From: Bacillus sp. NTK074B
GTDB lineage: Bacteria; Bacillota; Bacilli; Bacillales; Bacillaceae_B
Length of the DNA: 64,000 nucleotides
Direction: 5' to 3'
Assembly (NCBI RefSeq): GCF_017303375.1
Contig: NZ_JAFKOH010000005.1
Location: 1-64,000, forward strand
Below are positions 44,728-52,881 of the stretch, one piece after another (positions within the stretch are counted from its first letter, which is position 1; each line of letters starts with the position of its first letter). The translations under genes were made by a program, and so were the position numbers. Below the pieces are notes generated by a model that did not search any database, was not told the origin of the DNA, and worked only from the letters and a program-made list of their open reading frames with translations.

Positions 44728-44770
44728 AAAGACCAGTGACTCCAACTTCGTCACTGGTCTTTATATTTTT
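44728..44770 (+). terminator. Terminator of trpS
   Basis: AAAGACCAGTGAC pairs perfectly with GTCACTGGTCTTT, followed by TATATTTTT. Confidence 0.9.
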
Positions 44771-44776
44771 CACATA

Positions 44777-44809
44777 CAAAAACCTCAAGCCCTATATGGG
44801 CTCAAGGTT
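44777..44809 (-). terminator. Terminator of yjbA
   Basis: On the minus strand AACCTTGAGCCC pairs with GGGCTTGAGGTT (two non-ideal pairs) and is followed by TTTTTG. Confidence 0.7.
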
Positions 44810-44818
44810 CCCAAAAGA

Positions 44819-45568
44819 TCAATTTACCTTTGGACGATTCTCCACTTCCCAAAGTTTCTCAAAGAATGGCTGTCCCTTTATCAAATTCTCACAAAGGGTA
44901 AGATGCTTGTCCGACCAGCCATATTGGGTTTCTTCATAGAGCATTTGCCAGATTTCTTCAAAGTCCAACTCCTGGATGGTGCGATAACGCTGTGGCGCCC
45001 ATTCAGTGTACCAATAGCGGATTTCTGCAGTGTTGTTTGAACTGTGAAGCTGATCGAGTGCCATGAATAGCAGTTGCTTTAACTGCCTCTCTTTTCTCGT
45101 CAATCCACTCATCATATACGGACTTGGGGACAGGATATGATAGGCATCTTCCCTATTAGATTCCGGTTGAATGGTGTACTGCACCGTTTCATGACTTTCC
45201 ACCATTTCATAAACCAATTGTTCCTGTCTCGGTATTAGCCTGCTTTTCCTTATCGGGACAGTATATCCGATAGTGTCCACGGCAAGTATCCCCGTACCGT
45301 CTGTCACGATAAAGCAATAATCCAATTGTATCCGTTCGTGGTTTTTACGTAAGTATGCTTTCTGATAGACATTGCTGAGCAGCTGTTGAGGTAACTCTGA
45401 TAAATCATTCTCGATGTAATGAAACAGTGCCTTGTCCACTTTAATCAGAGGAACCTGATCTAATAATTCGATAACGTCCTCTTTTCTCCACTCATGAAAA
45501 TGACAGACATTGTAGCCATTTTCTTCGCCTTCGAACCAATTTACCCATACATCATGAAGATATAACAT
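44819..45568 (-). CDS. yjbA: UPF0736 family protein (YjbA)
   Basis: The 249-aa protein starts [21 protein letters not shown], closely like B. subtilis YjbA, and keeps the family pattern ([50 protein letters not shown]). It has no membrane helices. ATG at 45568 follows GAGGGGTC, so the eight preceding codons are not used. Function is unknown; the gene is conserved next to trpS across Bacillaceae. Confidence 0.9.
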   Translation of the reverse strand: MLYLHDVWVNWFEGEENGYNVCHFHEWRKEDVIELLDQVPLIKVDKALFHYIENDLSELPQQLLSNVYQKAYLRKNHERIQLDYCFIVTDGTGILAVDTIGYTVPIRKSRLIPRQEQLVYEMVESHETVQYTIQPESNREDAYHILSPSPYMMSGLTRKERQLKQLLFMALDQLHSSNNTAEIRYWYTEWAPQRYRTIQELDFEEIWQMLYEETQYGWSDKHLTLCENLIKGQPFFEKLWEVENRPKVN

Positions 45569-45652
45569 GATTGACCCCTCGCTTTGCTTCAATCTTATTT
45601 GTCAATCAGTATAGGCTAATCCGTGTAAATTTATTCCTATTGAACAGGGCTT

Positions 45653-45874
45653 TTATAGATAGTCATTATTTTTTCTTCGGGGTATATAAATCGAGAGCGT
45701 AATGATGAGGATTCCTAATAGGAAAAAATAACATTCGATTCGGGTGGATACGAAAAATATATAGTCAATAAAAGTCATTCCCGTAGTGAGCAGATTCAAA
45801 TACATAATCAGGCTAACCCCACCTGAAACGGCCAGTCCAAATCCAATAAAGAGCCCAAACAATTGTACCACCAT
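45653..45874 (-). CDS. Small membrane protein (73 aa), unknown
   Basis: The ATG at 45874 is 5 bp after an AGAGGCGGA ribosome site. The 73-aa product has two strong helices (about 4-28 and 38-62), the second with FFLLGILIITLSIYI, and a basic tail (PRRKNNDYL) that should lie inside. No signal or cysteine pair. It lies between yjbA and yjaZ, reading with both, and may be cotranscribed with yjbA. No family recognised. Confidence 0.6.
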   Translation of the reverse strand: MVVQLFGLFIGFGLAVSGGVSLIMYLNLLTTGMTFIDYIFFVSTRIECYFFLLGILIITLSIYIPRRKNNDYL

Positions 45875-46010
45875 ACTTTCCGCCTCTATCCCTCGCCATT
45901 AGATCATGGAACTTGTCCATGCTTACTATAGTTTATGAAAGGGCAGATAAGATATGACGAAATGAAAGATCTGTTTTCTGATCAGTCCTTTAACTGCCGA
46001 TGATCAGATC

Positions 46011-46778
46011 TTAAGGAATAAATGTGGAGGAGGGAACCCCCATAAGGGTGTTGGTAGAGGAAACCCGTTTCTTTCCATATTGATCAACCAATTTATAACC
46101 GGACGCATACCCGAGCATTTTAGGATAAGCTTTCTGTCCAAGAAGCAGCTGATCATGAAGTGGATTGCTCCGTTTTATATCCAGATTTGGCTGAATCCAT
46201 TTTTCATAGTACTTGGAGAGTTCTTTTTGTTCATATACTTTTGTCCATGGTGCTACATACTTTTCTCCACAGTATTCTTTAACTGCATTTTCAGCCAGCC
46301 CTTCAAAGATTATGGAGTCAAGGAGTGTGTACTCTTCATCTTTTTTATTTAATCGCTTCATCCTTACACAATGATGGTACTCATGTACAAATAGGGCTTC
46401 GTATTCTTTCGGATCCTCTTGGTCTGTGACAAAAAAGAATATTTCATCCTTAAAACACACACCTGATTTTTTCATTGATGATTGGAACATCCCTCTCTTT
46501 TCCTGTACGGGGAATAGATAGATAGGCACGCTCGGACCATTCCATTTCCGCTTATATTTTTTTTCAAAGAGAGCAAAACGTTCCCATAGCTTCTTTTCTT
46601 TCATCTTTTCATAAGTATCTGATGCGAGACGAGGAGAGCGATACATCCCGTGCTTCATAAGGTACTGATAGAACGATTGTTGATCTTCCCTGCCATTTTT
46701 TGTTTTCTTTAGAAGATCCAAAGGGTTATCGATCCATTCAGCCAGCCAATCATCTGTAGGAACAACGGCCACTTTCAT
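46011..46778 (-). CDS. yjaZ: DUF2268 zinc protease-like protein (YjaZ)
   Basis: This 255-aa protein has the HExxH motif HEYHH (in FVHEYHHCVRMKRL), with a downstream Glu in IFEGLAENAVKEY as likely third zinc ligand, matching the DUF2268 metallopeptidase family (YjaZ of B. subtilis). The frame extends upstream to 46925, but that part overlaps the fabF terminator, so a start near ATG 46778 (or GTG 46772) just after GAGGG is more likely. No signal peptide is seen from this start. The substrate is unknown. Confidence 0.8.
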   Translation of the reverse strand: MKVAVVPTDDWLAEWIDNPLDLLKKTKNGREDQQSFYQYLMKHGMYRSPRLASDTYEKMKEKKLWERFALFEKKYKRKWNGPSVPIYLFPVQEKRGMFQSSMKKSGVCFKDEIFFFVTDQEDPKEYEALFVHEYHHCVRMKRLNKKDEEYTLLDSIIFEGLAENAVKEYCGEKYVAPWTKVYEQKELSKYYEKWIQPNLDIKRSNPLHDQLLLGQKAYPKMLGYASGYKLVDQYGKKRVSSTNTLMGVPSSTFIP

Positions 46779-46831
46779 CCCTCTTTCTTTGCTTTTTAAC
46801 ATGTATATGTAAGAAAAGAAGGATTCACAAC

Positions 46832-46863
46832 AAAAAGAGCCTGTTACACGTAGCAGGCTCTTC
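46832..46863 (-). terminator. Terminator of fabH-fabF
   Basis: On the minus strand AAGAGCCTGC pairs with CAGGCTCTT and is followed by TTTGTTG. Confidence 0.85.
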
Positions 46864-46872
46864 CTCTCTTTA

Positions 46873-48117
46873 TTACCTTTGATATTTTTTGAATACGATG
46901 GTCGCATTGTGACCACCGAAGCCAAGTGAGTTACTCATGGCTACATTTACTTCTTGTTTTCTTGCTTCGTTGGCCACATAGTCAAGGTCACAATCAGGAT
47001 CTGGTGTTTCAATGTTGATTGTAGGAGGCAATACACTGTCTTTCATGGCAAGGACTGTGAAGATCGCTTCCACCCCTCCCGCAGCGCCAAGAAGGTGACC
47101 AGTCATGGATTTCGTCGAGCTCATGGCGAGTTTATACGCATGCTCACCGAATACTTCCTTCACAGCCATCGTTTCGTATTTGTCATTATAAGGAGTACTT
47201 GTTCCGTGAGCATTGATGTAATCCATTTGTTCAGGAAGGATTCCACCATCTTCAAGTGCCATTTTCATTGCTCTGGCTCCGCCTTCTCCAGCAGGTGCCG
47301 GGGCAGTGATATGATAGGCATCTCCGGTACATCCGTACCCGACGATTTCAGCATAGATCGGCGCACCGCGTTTTATGGCATGCTCGAGCTCTTCCAGGAC
47401 GACGATGCCCGCTCCTTCCCCCATTACGAACCCATCACGGTTTGCATCGAATGGTCTTGAAGCTTTTTCAGGATCTTCGTTTGTAGAAAGAGCTGTGTTT
47501 GCACAGAATCCAGCAACCGACATTTTCGTGATTGGTGCCTCGGCTCCACCTGAAACCATTACGTCGGCGTCACCGCGCTGAATGACTTTAAATGCATCTC
47601 CAATGGAATTTGTACCTGTTGCACATGCTGTTACGGTACAAGAGTTGAACCCTTTCGCTCCCAGCATAATGGACACTTGTCCTGCAGCCATATCAGGAAT
47701 GATCATCGGTACGAAGAATGGGCTTACCCTGCGGTATCCACGTTTTTGGAATGTTTCGTATTGTTGTTCGAATGTTTCCATGCCGCCGATTCCTGAACCG
47801 ATCCATACTCCCACCCGGTGAGCATTTTCATCTGTGATGGAAAGTTTCGAGTCTTTAACGGCCATTTGCGAAGCGGCAATGGCATAGTGAGTAAAGCGGT
47901 CCATCTTTCTTGCTTCTTTTCTTTCCACCCCGAAATCTTCTATGTTGAAGTCCTTTAATTCCGCTGCCACTTTCGCAGGATACTCATCTGCATTTAAGCG
48001 GGTTAAAGGCCCGACACCCGTTTTTCCGGCTAAAATATTTGACCACGTTGATTCAACATCATTACCTAATGGCGTGACGCTTCCCAAGCCCGTCACGACT
48101 ACACGTTTCTTATTCAT
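46873..48117 (-). CDS. fabF: 3-oxoacyl-ACP synthase II (FabF)
   Basis: This 414-aa condensing enzyme elongates acyl-ACP with malonyl-ACP. The nucleophile is the Cys in [13 protein letters not shown] (about residue 165), with His residues in [11 protein letters not shown] (about 304) and [12 protein letters not shown] (about 341) and a closing [14 protein letters not shown]. It is 49 bp downstream of fabH, so the pair is likely one operon, as in B. subtilis. An AAAGGAGATGTTC ribosome site precedes the ATG. A terminator follows. FapR-type control upstream of fabH would act on both. Confidence 0.96.
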   Translation of the reverse strand: MNKKRVVVTGLGSVTPLGNDVESTWSNILAGKTGVGPLTRLNADEYPAKVAAELKDFNIEDFGVERKEARKMDRFTHYAIAASQMAVKDSKLSITDENAHRVGVWIGSGIGGMETFEQQYETFQKRGYRRVSPFFVPMIIPDMAAGQVSIMLGAKGFNSCTVTACATGTNSIGDAFKVIQRGDADVMVSGGAEAPITKMSVAGFCANTALSTNEDPEKASRPFDANRDGFVMGEGAGIVVLEELEHAIKRGAPIYAEIVGYGCTGDAYHITAPAPAGEGGARAMKMALEDGGILPEQMDYINAHGTSTPYNDKYETMAVKEVFGEHAYKLAMSSTKSMTGHLLGAAGGVEAIFTVLAMKDSVLPPTINIETPDPDCDLDYVANEARKQEVNVAMSNSLGFGGHNATIVFKKYQR

Positions 48118-48166
48118 TGAAAGAACATCTCCTTTATCTGCAAGTTGTAGCTAGCATTATTTCCTA

Positions 48167-49099
48167 TTATTTACCCCAGCGCATGATAATTGCGCCCCAT
48201 GTTAAACCGCCACCGAAACCTACCATGACGACGACATCGTTATCCTTCACTCTTCCCGCTTCCAGATCTTCAATTAATGAAACTGGTATGGAAGCGGCTG
48301 ATGTATTTCCGTATTTGTTTACGGTTTTGGACATCTTTTCTACCGGTAATTCCAGTCGCTGTCTTGCTGCTTCCATGATCCGGATATTCGCCTGGTGAGG
48401 AATAAGGAAATCAACGTCTTCTTTTTTCAACCCGGCTTTTTCAATGACATTGATGCTTGATTCACCCATTTGACGTACAGCGAACTTAAATACTTCCCGG
48501 CCATTCATGATTAACTTATCTTCTTGATACAAATGTTTCGCGCCTGATCCATCAGACCCCAATTCAAAGGCAAGGATTCCTTTACCGTCCGGAACCCGTC
48601 CAAGTACCGCGGCACCTGCAGCGTCACCGAATAAAACGGCCGTATTGCGGTCTTCCCAGTCTGTGATCTTGGATAATTTCTCTACGCCAACGACAAGTAC
48701 ATGCTTGTAAGCACCATTATCAATAAACTGCTTTGCCGTAATCATACCATACATAAATCCCGCACACGCAGCACTGATATCCATGGCCGCAGCCTTCTTT
48801 GCACCAAGGCGCTCTTGAAGGAGGCAGGCAACTGAAGGGAACGGATAATCAGGTGTTACCGTGGCCACCATGATTAAATCGATATCTTCAGGAGTGATTC
48901 CGGCATCATTAATGGCTTTTTTTGCGGCTTCATATGCCATATCGGAGGTATTTGTCTCATCATTTGCTATTCTTCTTTCTTCTATGCCTGTTCTTGTCCG
49001 GATCCATTCATCAGAGGTATCCACCATTTTCTCAAGGTCGGCGTTTGTCAAAATCTTTTCAGGAAGATAACGTCCAATTCCAATAATACCTGTATTCAT
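48167..49099 (-). CDS. fabHA: 3-oxoacyl-ACP synthase III (FabH)
   Basis: This 310-aa enzyme starts each fatty acid by joining acetyl-CoA or branched acyl-CoA with malonyl-ACP. The triad is Cys in [11 protein letters not shown] (about residue 112), His in IPHQANIRI and Asn in [13 protein letters not shown]. Bacillus FabH enzymes prefer branched primers, which fits the branched-chain lipids of the genus. It has a FapR-type box about 60 bp upstream and is followed by fabF. It matches FabHA by position; no second fabH is visible in the window. Confidence 0.96.
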   Translation of the reverse strand: MNTGIIGIGRYLPEKILTNADLEKMVDTSDEWIRTRTGIEERRIANDETNTSDMAYEAAKKAINDAGITPEDIDLIMVATVTPDYPFPSVACLLQERLGAKKAAAMDISAACAGFMYGMITAKQFIDNGAYKHVLVVGVEKLSKITDWEDRNTAVLFGDAAGAAVLGRVPDGKGILAFELGSDGSGAKHLYQEDKLIMNGREVFKFAVRQMGESSINVIEKAGLKKEDVDFLIPHQANIRIMEAARQRLELPVEKMSKTVNKYGNTSAASIPVSLIEDLEAGRVKDNDVVVMVGFGGGLTWGAIIMRWGK

Positions 49100-49159
49100 A
49101 CTGGTATTCCCTACTTTCGTTTAGTATTTTTTCCTATACAATAAGTTTATTATCAATTA

Positions 49160-49176
49160 TTATGACTTGGTACTAA
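49160..49176 (-). promoter_or_regulatory. Probable FapR box upstream of fabH-fabF
   Basis: On the minus strand TTAGTACCAAGTCATAA matches the left half of the FapR site perfectly and the right half less well (TCATAA against TACTAA). It lies about 60 bp before fabH. Confidence 0.65.
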
Positions 49177-49300
49177 TTTTATCGAAGATTTCTACATTCT
49201 GCAATTATTTTTTACTTCTTCTTCTTTTCTACACGTTTGACCATACTCATACAACCTTCCCTAACATAGGATGTTCCATAGGCCGAGGGGGGGTGAGAAT

Positions 49301-49516
49301 GTGTCTGAAGAAAGAAAGCAACACCCGTTTGATCGGATGATGTATGGAAGAGGGGGGAAAAAGATAGAAGATTCTCCTTCTCGGGAAGAACAAAATTCGA
49401 CGGGTGAAGGTGAATCATTACTTGACGGGGTTCATTCCATTATGAATTCCCTTGATGAATTAAGGCCGCTTTACAAGAAAATCATCCCCTTTCTAAATCA
49501 ATGGAATAGTAAATAA
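49301..49516 (+). CDS. yjzB: YjzB-like small protein (71 aa)
   Basis: GTG at 49301 follows the purine-rich run GAGGGGGGGTGAGAAT, giving a 71-aa protein beginning with VSEERKQHPFDRMMYGRGG. It continues with a polar, Ser/Glu-rich middle and an amphipathic C-terminal helix (LDGVHSIMNSLDELRPLYKKIIPFL). No membrane anchor or Cys is seen. In B. subtilis yjzB lies between comZ and fabHA, exactly the position here, and length is similar, so the call rests mainly on synteny. Function unknown. It converges on comZ across a strong palindrome. Confidence 0.65.
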   Translation: MSEERKQHPFDRMMYGRGGKKIEDSPSREEQNSTGEGESLLDGVHSIMNSLDELRPLYKKIIPFLNQWNSK

Positions 49517-49549
49517 ACCTAGCTGTTTGCAGCTTTAGAAGAGCAGTAT

Positions 49550-49590
49550 AAAAAGGACGGGTCACCCGAATATTCGGGTGACCCGTCCTT
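49550..49590. terminator. Bidirectional terminator: 38-bp perfect palindrome
   Basis: Bases 49553-49590 form a perfect palindrome (AAGGACGGGTCACCCGAA and its mirror, meeting at TA). On the minus strand a T-run follows, ending comZ; on the plus strand it follows the YjzB-like gene by 37 bp. Confidence 0.85.
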
Positions 49591-49596
49591 GTAAAT

Positions 49597-49785
49597 CTAT
49601 TCCTTATGTAAGGCGTCCTGTTTCCCTAATTCATAAGCCTCACTCATAACCTGAGTGAATAACGTCATGAATGGCTGTAACATCTCAGGTGAGAACTCAA
49701 CCCCCGCTTGATCCAGCTGTTCTTTGGCTTGTGGGAAGTATTTCATGGCAATCTGCATAAATTCCATTGTCTTGTCTTGGTTCAT
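49597..49785 (-). CDS. comZ: ComG operon repressor ComZ
   Basis: This 62-aa helical protein resembles ComZ: QIAMKYFPQAKEQLDQAGVEF, a middle MLQPFMTLFTQVMSEAYELG and an acidic end. ComZ lowers expression of the comG DNA-uptake operon in B. subtilis. Its ATG overlaps the med stop (ATGA), so the two are coupled, as in B. subtilis. A GAAAGGAAT ribosome site lies within the end of med. A strong palindromic terminator follows. Confidence 0.88.
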   Translation of the reverse strand: MNQDKTMEFMQIAMKYFPQAKEQLDQAGVEFSPEMLQPFMTLFTQVMSEAYELGKQDALHKE

Positions 49786-50747
49786 TGCTTCGATTCCTTT
49801 CCATTTGGCAATTTGCCAGTTTCGATATAGTTCTTTATGTGCTGCTTCATTTCAGCTTGAAAATCTTTAGGGATGACGGGACTGAATTTACCCATGGAGA
49901 TGACACCGTCTTCGAAATCAAATTCCAGGTTACCTGATTCAAGCTTGTCCCCTGCATACCTTTCTGCAACGATTTCATACAACTTATCAGCATGCTGAAC
50001 AGTGCTTGTCAGTACCGTGGATTCCCCGAGATCCGATTGATCGGATACATATCCGATGGCATAAAGCCCCTTTTCCTTCAGCTTTTCGATTACAGCTACA
50101 TTATATCCGTCACCGGCAGGATACACAACATCGACATCCTCTTTTATTAAACGGTCCAACTCCTCGAGAGCTGCAGCTTGATCATCCCAGTGATTGATAT
50201 ACTTTACATGTAGTTCTGTATCTCTATTTTGGTATTTCGCTCCATCTATAAAGCCCTGAACCTCCGGCTGCCAATCAAAGGCGGCAATCACACCGATCTT
50301 ATTCGTCTGTGAGTGAAAGGCTGCTGTCATACCTCCAAAGAACCCCATTGCGTATCCCTTGAATTGGAGACTTGTCGTATTTCTTTCAGTGGCATTGCCG
50401 TTAAAGCTGACAAAATGAATGTCGGGATGATCCCCGGACAAGTTGTTAAAAACTTCAGCATACTCACTTCCGTGACCAAACACTAAAGTAACCCCTTTTT
50501 CGTCATACTCCCCTACTGCTTGCTGGATTGATGTATCATTCTTCATACCCTCTTTATAGAAGACATCTGCATTATAATCGGATTGTATTTTTAGTAGACC
50601 TTTGTATCCTTTTGTTCCCCATACACCATCGTTCACTGCCTCTGGAACCAGTAGACCAACTTTTTCTATTTCTACGTTGTTTCCTCGTGAACAACCACTA
50701 AGTCCAATCAGAACAATCAAGAAAAACGCGAAAAATTTCTTCCTCAT
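49782..50747 (-). CDS. med: Positive competence regulator Med (BMP-family lipoprotein)
   Basis: This 321-aa protein starts with a lipoprotein signal peptide (LIGLSGC, Cys19 counted from MRKKFFAF). The mature part is a basic membrane protein (BMP/PnrA-like) periplasmic-binding domain: KVGLLVPEAVNDGVWGTKGYKG-type start (VGLLVPEAVNDGVWGTKG) and ATERNTTSLQFKGYAMGFFGG. Med raises comK expression in B. subtilis. ATG at 50747 follows AAAGGAG; the longer frame to 50792 lacks a ribosome site. It is coupled to comZ. Confidence 0.9.
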   Translation of the reverse strand: MRKKFFAFFLIVLIGLSGCSRGNNVEIEKVGLLVPEAVNDGVWGTKGYKGLLKIQSDYNADVFYKEGMKNDTSIQQAVGEYDEKGVTLVFGHGSEYAEVFNNLSGDHPDIHFVSFNGNATERNTTSLQFKGYAMGFFGGMTAAFHSQTNKIGVIAAFDWQPEVQGFIDGAKYQNRDTELHVKYINHWDDQAAALEELDRLIKEDVDVVYPAGDGYNVAVIEKLKEKGLYAIGYVSDQSDLGESTVLTSTVQHADKLYEIVAERYAGDKLESGNLEFDFEDGVISMGKFSPVIPKDFQAEMKQHIKNYIETGKLPNGKESKQ

Positions 50748-50860
50748 ATGCAGCAACTCCTTTAAAGCCCGTGCAGCATCTATAAAAAGCACAATAGAAA
50801 ATTATTACATCATCTTTATTTTACCCTCACTCTCATCCACATGAAAAGAAAAATTTTTTC

Positions 50861-51577
50861 TCATTCCCGGATTTCATTCATTTTCAATTCCTTCCGCTGC
50901 TGCTCAATGATGCTTTTATGGGACTTAGACGGTCTGACAATAATCTCTTTGCCCCTTGATCCCGCACGCGGGGATGCGGGTGAAAAGGTCTTCTCGGTTA
51001 CATATGAAAGAGCTTCAGACCAACTTTGATCTGATAATGATTTTAATGTGAATCGTTCTTTCTTGGTTGATAGTTTGACGATCGTTTTGGCTGCATCTTT
51101 CACAAATATTGCACCTGAAGGATCATCCACATAGTCCGAGATCTCTTTTCTCCCTGTTAAAAGCTGTGCAAATAGAAAATGCTCGGGTTGGTGGATTCCA
51201 TATAATGTAGGAAGGTGAAAGGTGGCTCCATCTGACCCAACGTCCCTTACCTCAAACTCATTCGAATAAATCCGGACCATATGGGGGGGGTGGTCCATTT
51301 TTATCAGTAGTCCATCCACTTCTGTCAGGAACTCTAGTTTCCTCCCTCTAACTCCATCGTAATAAGGAAGGAAAACATAGCACCCGGATTGGACGTTCTT
51401 ATCCCAATCACTATAGGGTACGTACTCAAGGTTTGCATTCCTTCCAATCTCCATCCATTTATCCATTAACACTGTCTTCTCATCGACAGCGGTAACAGTA
51501 TATCCTTTTTCCAGCAGAGCATGACAGAGCTCAAAGGCCAGAAATTGTTGAGCAGCAAAGACGAATGCATGATCCAA
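50861..51577 (-). CDS. yjaV: YjaV-like protein, unknown function
   Basis: This 238-aa protein begins with FVFAAQQFLAFELCHALLEKGYTVTAVD, a beta-alpha-beta start like a Rossmann or SDR dinucleotide site but without a clean GxGxxG. A polar C-terminal tail (SPRAGSRGKEIIVRPSKSHKSII) is rich in Lys and Arg. TTG at 51577, 8 bp after GGAG, is the preferred start; a GTG overlapping the ribosome site is the alternative. It lies between med and the hydrolase-like gene, the position of yjaV in B. subtilis. Family name rests mainly on synteny. Confidence 0.65.
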   Translation of the reverse strand: MDHAFVFAAQQFLAFELCHALLEKGYTVTAVDEKTVLMDKWMEIGRNANLEYVPYSDWDKNVQSGCYVFLPYYDGVRGRKLEFLTEVDGLLIKMDHPPHMVRIYSNEFEVRDVGSDGATFHLPTLYGIHQPEHFLFAQLLTGRKEISDYVDDPSGAIFVKDAAKTIVKLSTKKERFTLKSLSDQSWSEALSYVTEKTFSPASPRAGSRGKEIIVRPSKSHKSIIEQQRKELKMNEIRE

Positions 51578-51599
51578 GTCAATCACTCCAATATTTTAG

Positions 51600-52346
51600 T
51601 TATAGCTCACCCTCATGTAAGGAGAAGTAAGTGGCGAATTTCCTTCCAAGTGTTTCCCGCTTTTCAGGAAGTACAATGAACAGGTCTGTAGGGGTTCGTG
51701 TTTGTAACCGCTCCGTATATATATCTTTTATGAGAGAGAATTGATTTTTATAACGGTTAAGAGTCATTGACTGAACGATATAAAGTGGGATGGACATTGC
51801 CTTGAATAATTCGTAGTCCCGGGATTGTTGTAGGATGAAGGCTTCACACTCCTCCTCCCTTACCTTCAATACCTGGGATAGCTCATTTATCACTTTTTTA
51901 TAAAAGAATTTCTGTTCTTTTTCTTGTTCCAGATGATCGAATAATGATACACAGGGTGAGAGCATGATAGCACTTCTAATGTCGTTTTCCAATTTCGAAT
52001 ACAATCTCTTTAAAACTAATGCTCCCATCCCTTCAGCCAGAATGTGAATTTTTCCGTTGATGATTTCATTTCGCTTCACATGTTGATAAAGACGCCTGGC
52101 CAGTTGGACGGCTTGATCGCTACCCCAGTTCGCTCCATAAAGATTACTATAATACACAATATACCCTTTGGAAGTCAGTTCTTGAATCCACTTATACCGT
52201 GCCTCATGCTGAACCCAAAAGCTACTTTTCCCATCTACGTAGTGATGAGAATCCCCTATGATCATTACAGCGAATCCGTTCGGGCGTTCAGGATAATGAA
52301 TCATGCACCACTCTTGCTCTAATTGAAACAATCGCTGATACAACAT
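51600..52346 (-). CDS. Hydrolase-fold protein lacking the catalytic Ser (YjaU position)
   Basis: This 248-aa protein has an alpha/beta-hydrolase-like pattern: a strand VMIIGDS near residue 27, and the nucleophile-elbow region reads HILAEGMGALVLKRLY (about residues 101-116). Where an active enzyme would have G-x-S-x-G, here it is A-E-G-M-G (Gly106 at the Ser place). A late region with LFIVLPEKRETLGRKFATYF follows. It may be a catalytically dead hydrolase-fold protein. An AAAAGGAGAAATT ribosome site precedes the ATG. It may be cotranscribed with the yjaV-like gene 23 bp downstream. Confidence 0.65.
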   Translation of the reverse strand: MLYQRLFQLEQEWCMIHYPERPNGFAVMIIGDSHHYVDGKSSFWVQHEARYKWIQELTSKGYIVYYSNLYGANWGSDQAVQLARRLYQHVKRNEIINGKIHILAEGMGALVLKRLYSKLENDIRSAIMLSPCVSLFDHLEQEKEQKFFYKKVINELSQVLKVREEECEAFILQQSRDYELFKAMSIPLYIVQSMTLNRYKNQFSLIKDIYTERLQTRTPTDLFIVLPEKRETLGRKFATYFSLHEGEL

Positions 52347-52580
52347 TCAAATTTCTCCTTTTACATAGTAAGTCTTTATAGTTTATGTAAGCAACGCGTA
52401 AAGGTAAGGGAGATAGCCCATTGATAACCTATTATTTATAAATCCGTTCTGATGACAGGGGTTACATTTCACAGATTCGCCATTTATTAATTGATTCAGC
52501 TATGGTAAGATATAAAAGATTGAAATGGGTTACAACATACAAAGACTTTAGTTGATTACATAGGAATGAGGTGACTTGAC

Positions 52581-52763
52581 GTGAGATTTTTCTGGATGTT
52601 CTTCTGGGCTTTTGCATTGTCTGAAATGTTGACTTACGTTGTGAGCTCTATGAATGGAATTGAATTCCATTTTCAAACAGGATTGATTCTTACCGTTTGT
52701 TTCTCGGTGTTGGTATTCCTGATCACGCTTGTTATACCAAACGAGCCTGTTGAAAACCATTAA
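52581..52763 (+). CDS. yjzD: YjzD, DUF2929 small membrane protein
   Basis: This 60-aa protein has two membrane helices (about 3-22 and 34-54) with the sequence FWAFALSEMLTYVVSSMNG, typical of YjzD/DUF2929. The start is GTG at 52581. Two helices with a short outer loop suggest a small membrane protein; its function is unknown. It is the only gene between the yjaU-like gene and clpB on the plus strand and is followed by a terminator that also lies near the end of clpB. Confidence 0.85.
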   Translation: MRFFWMFFWAFALSEMLTYVVSSMNGIEFHFQTGLILTVCFSVLVFLITLVIPNEPVENH

Positions 52764-52795
52764 GAAAAGCAGCCATATTCGGCTGCTTTTTTTAA
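52764..52795. terminator. Terminator of yjzD
   Basis: AAAGCAGCC (52766-52774) pairs with GGCTGCTTT across a 6-nt loop, followed by a T-run. Confidence 0.88.
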
Positions 52796-52881
52796 ATGGT
52801 TTCATAATAGGTCGGTTAAAGTAGCAAATGCTGGTTGATTTTATAGAATGAAGATGAATACGATCATTTGTGGGAAAAGTC

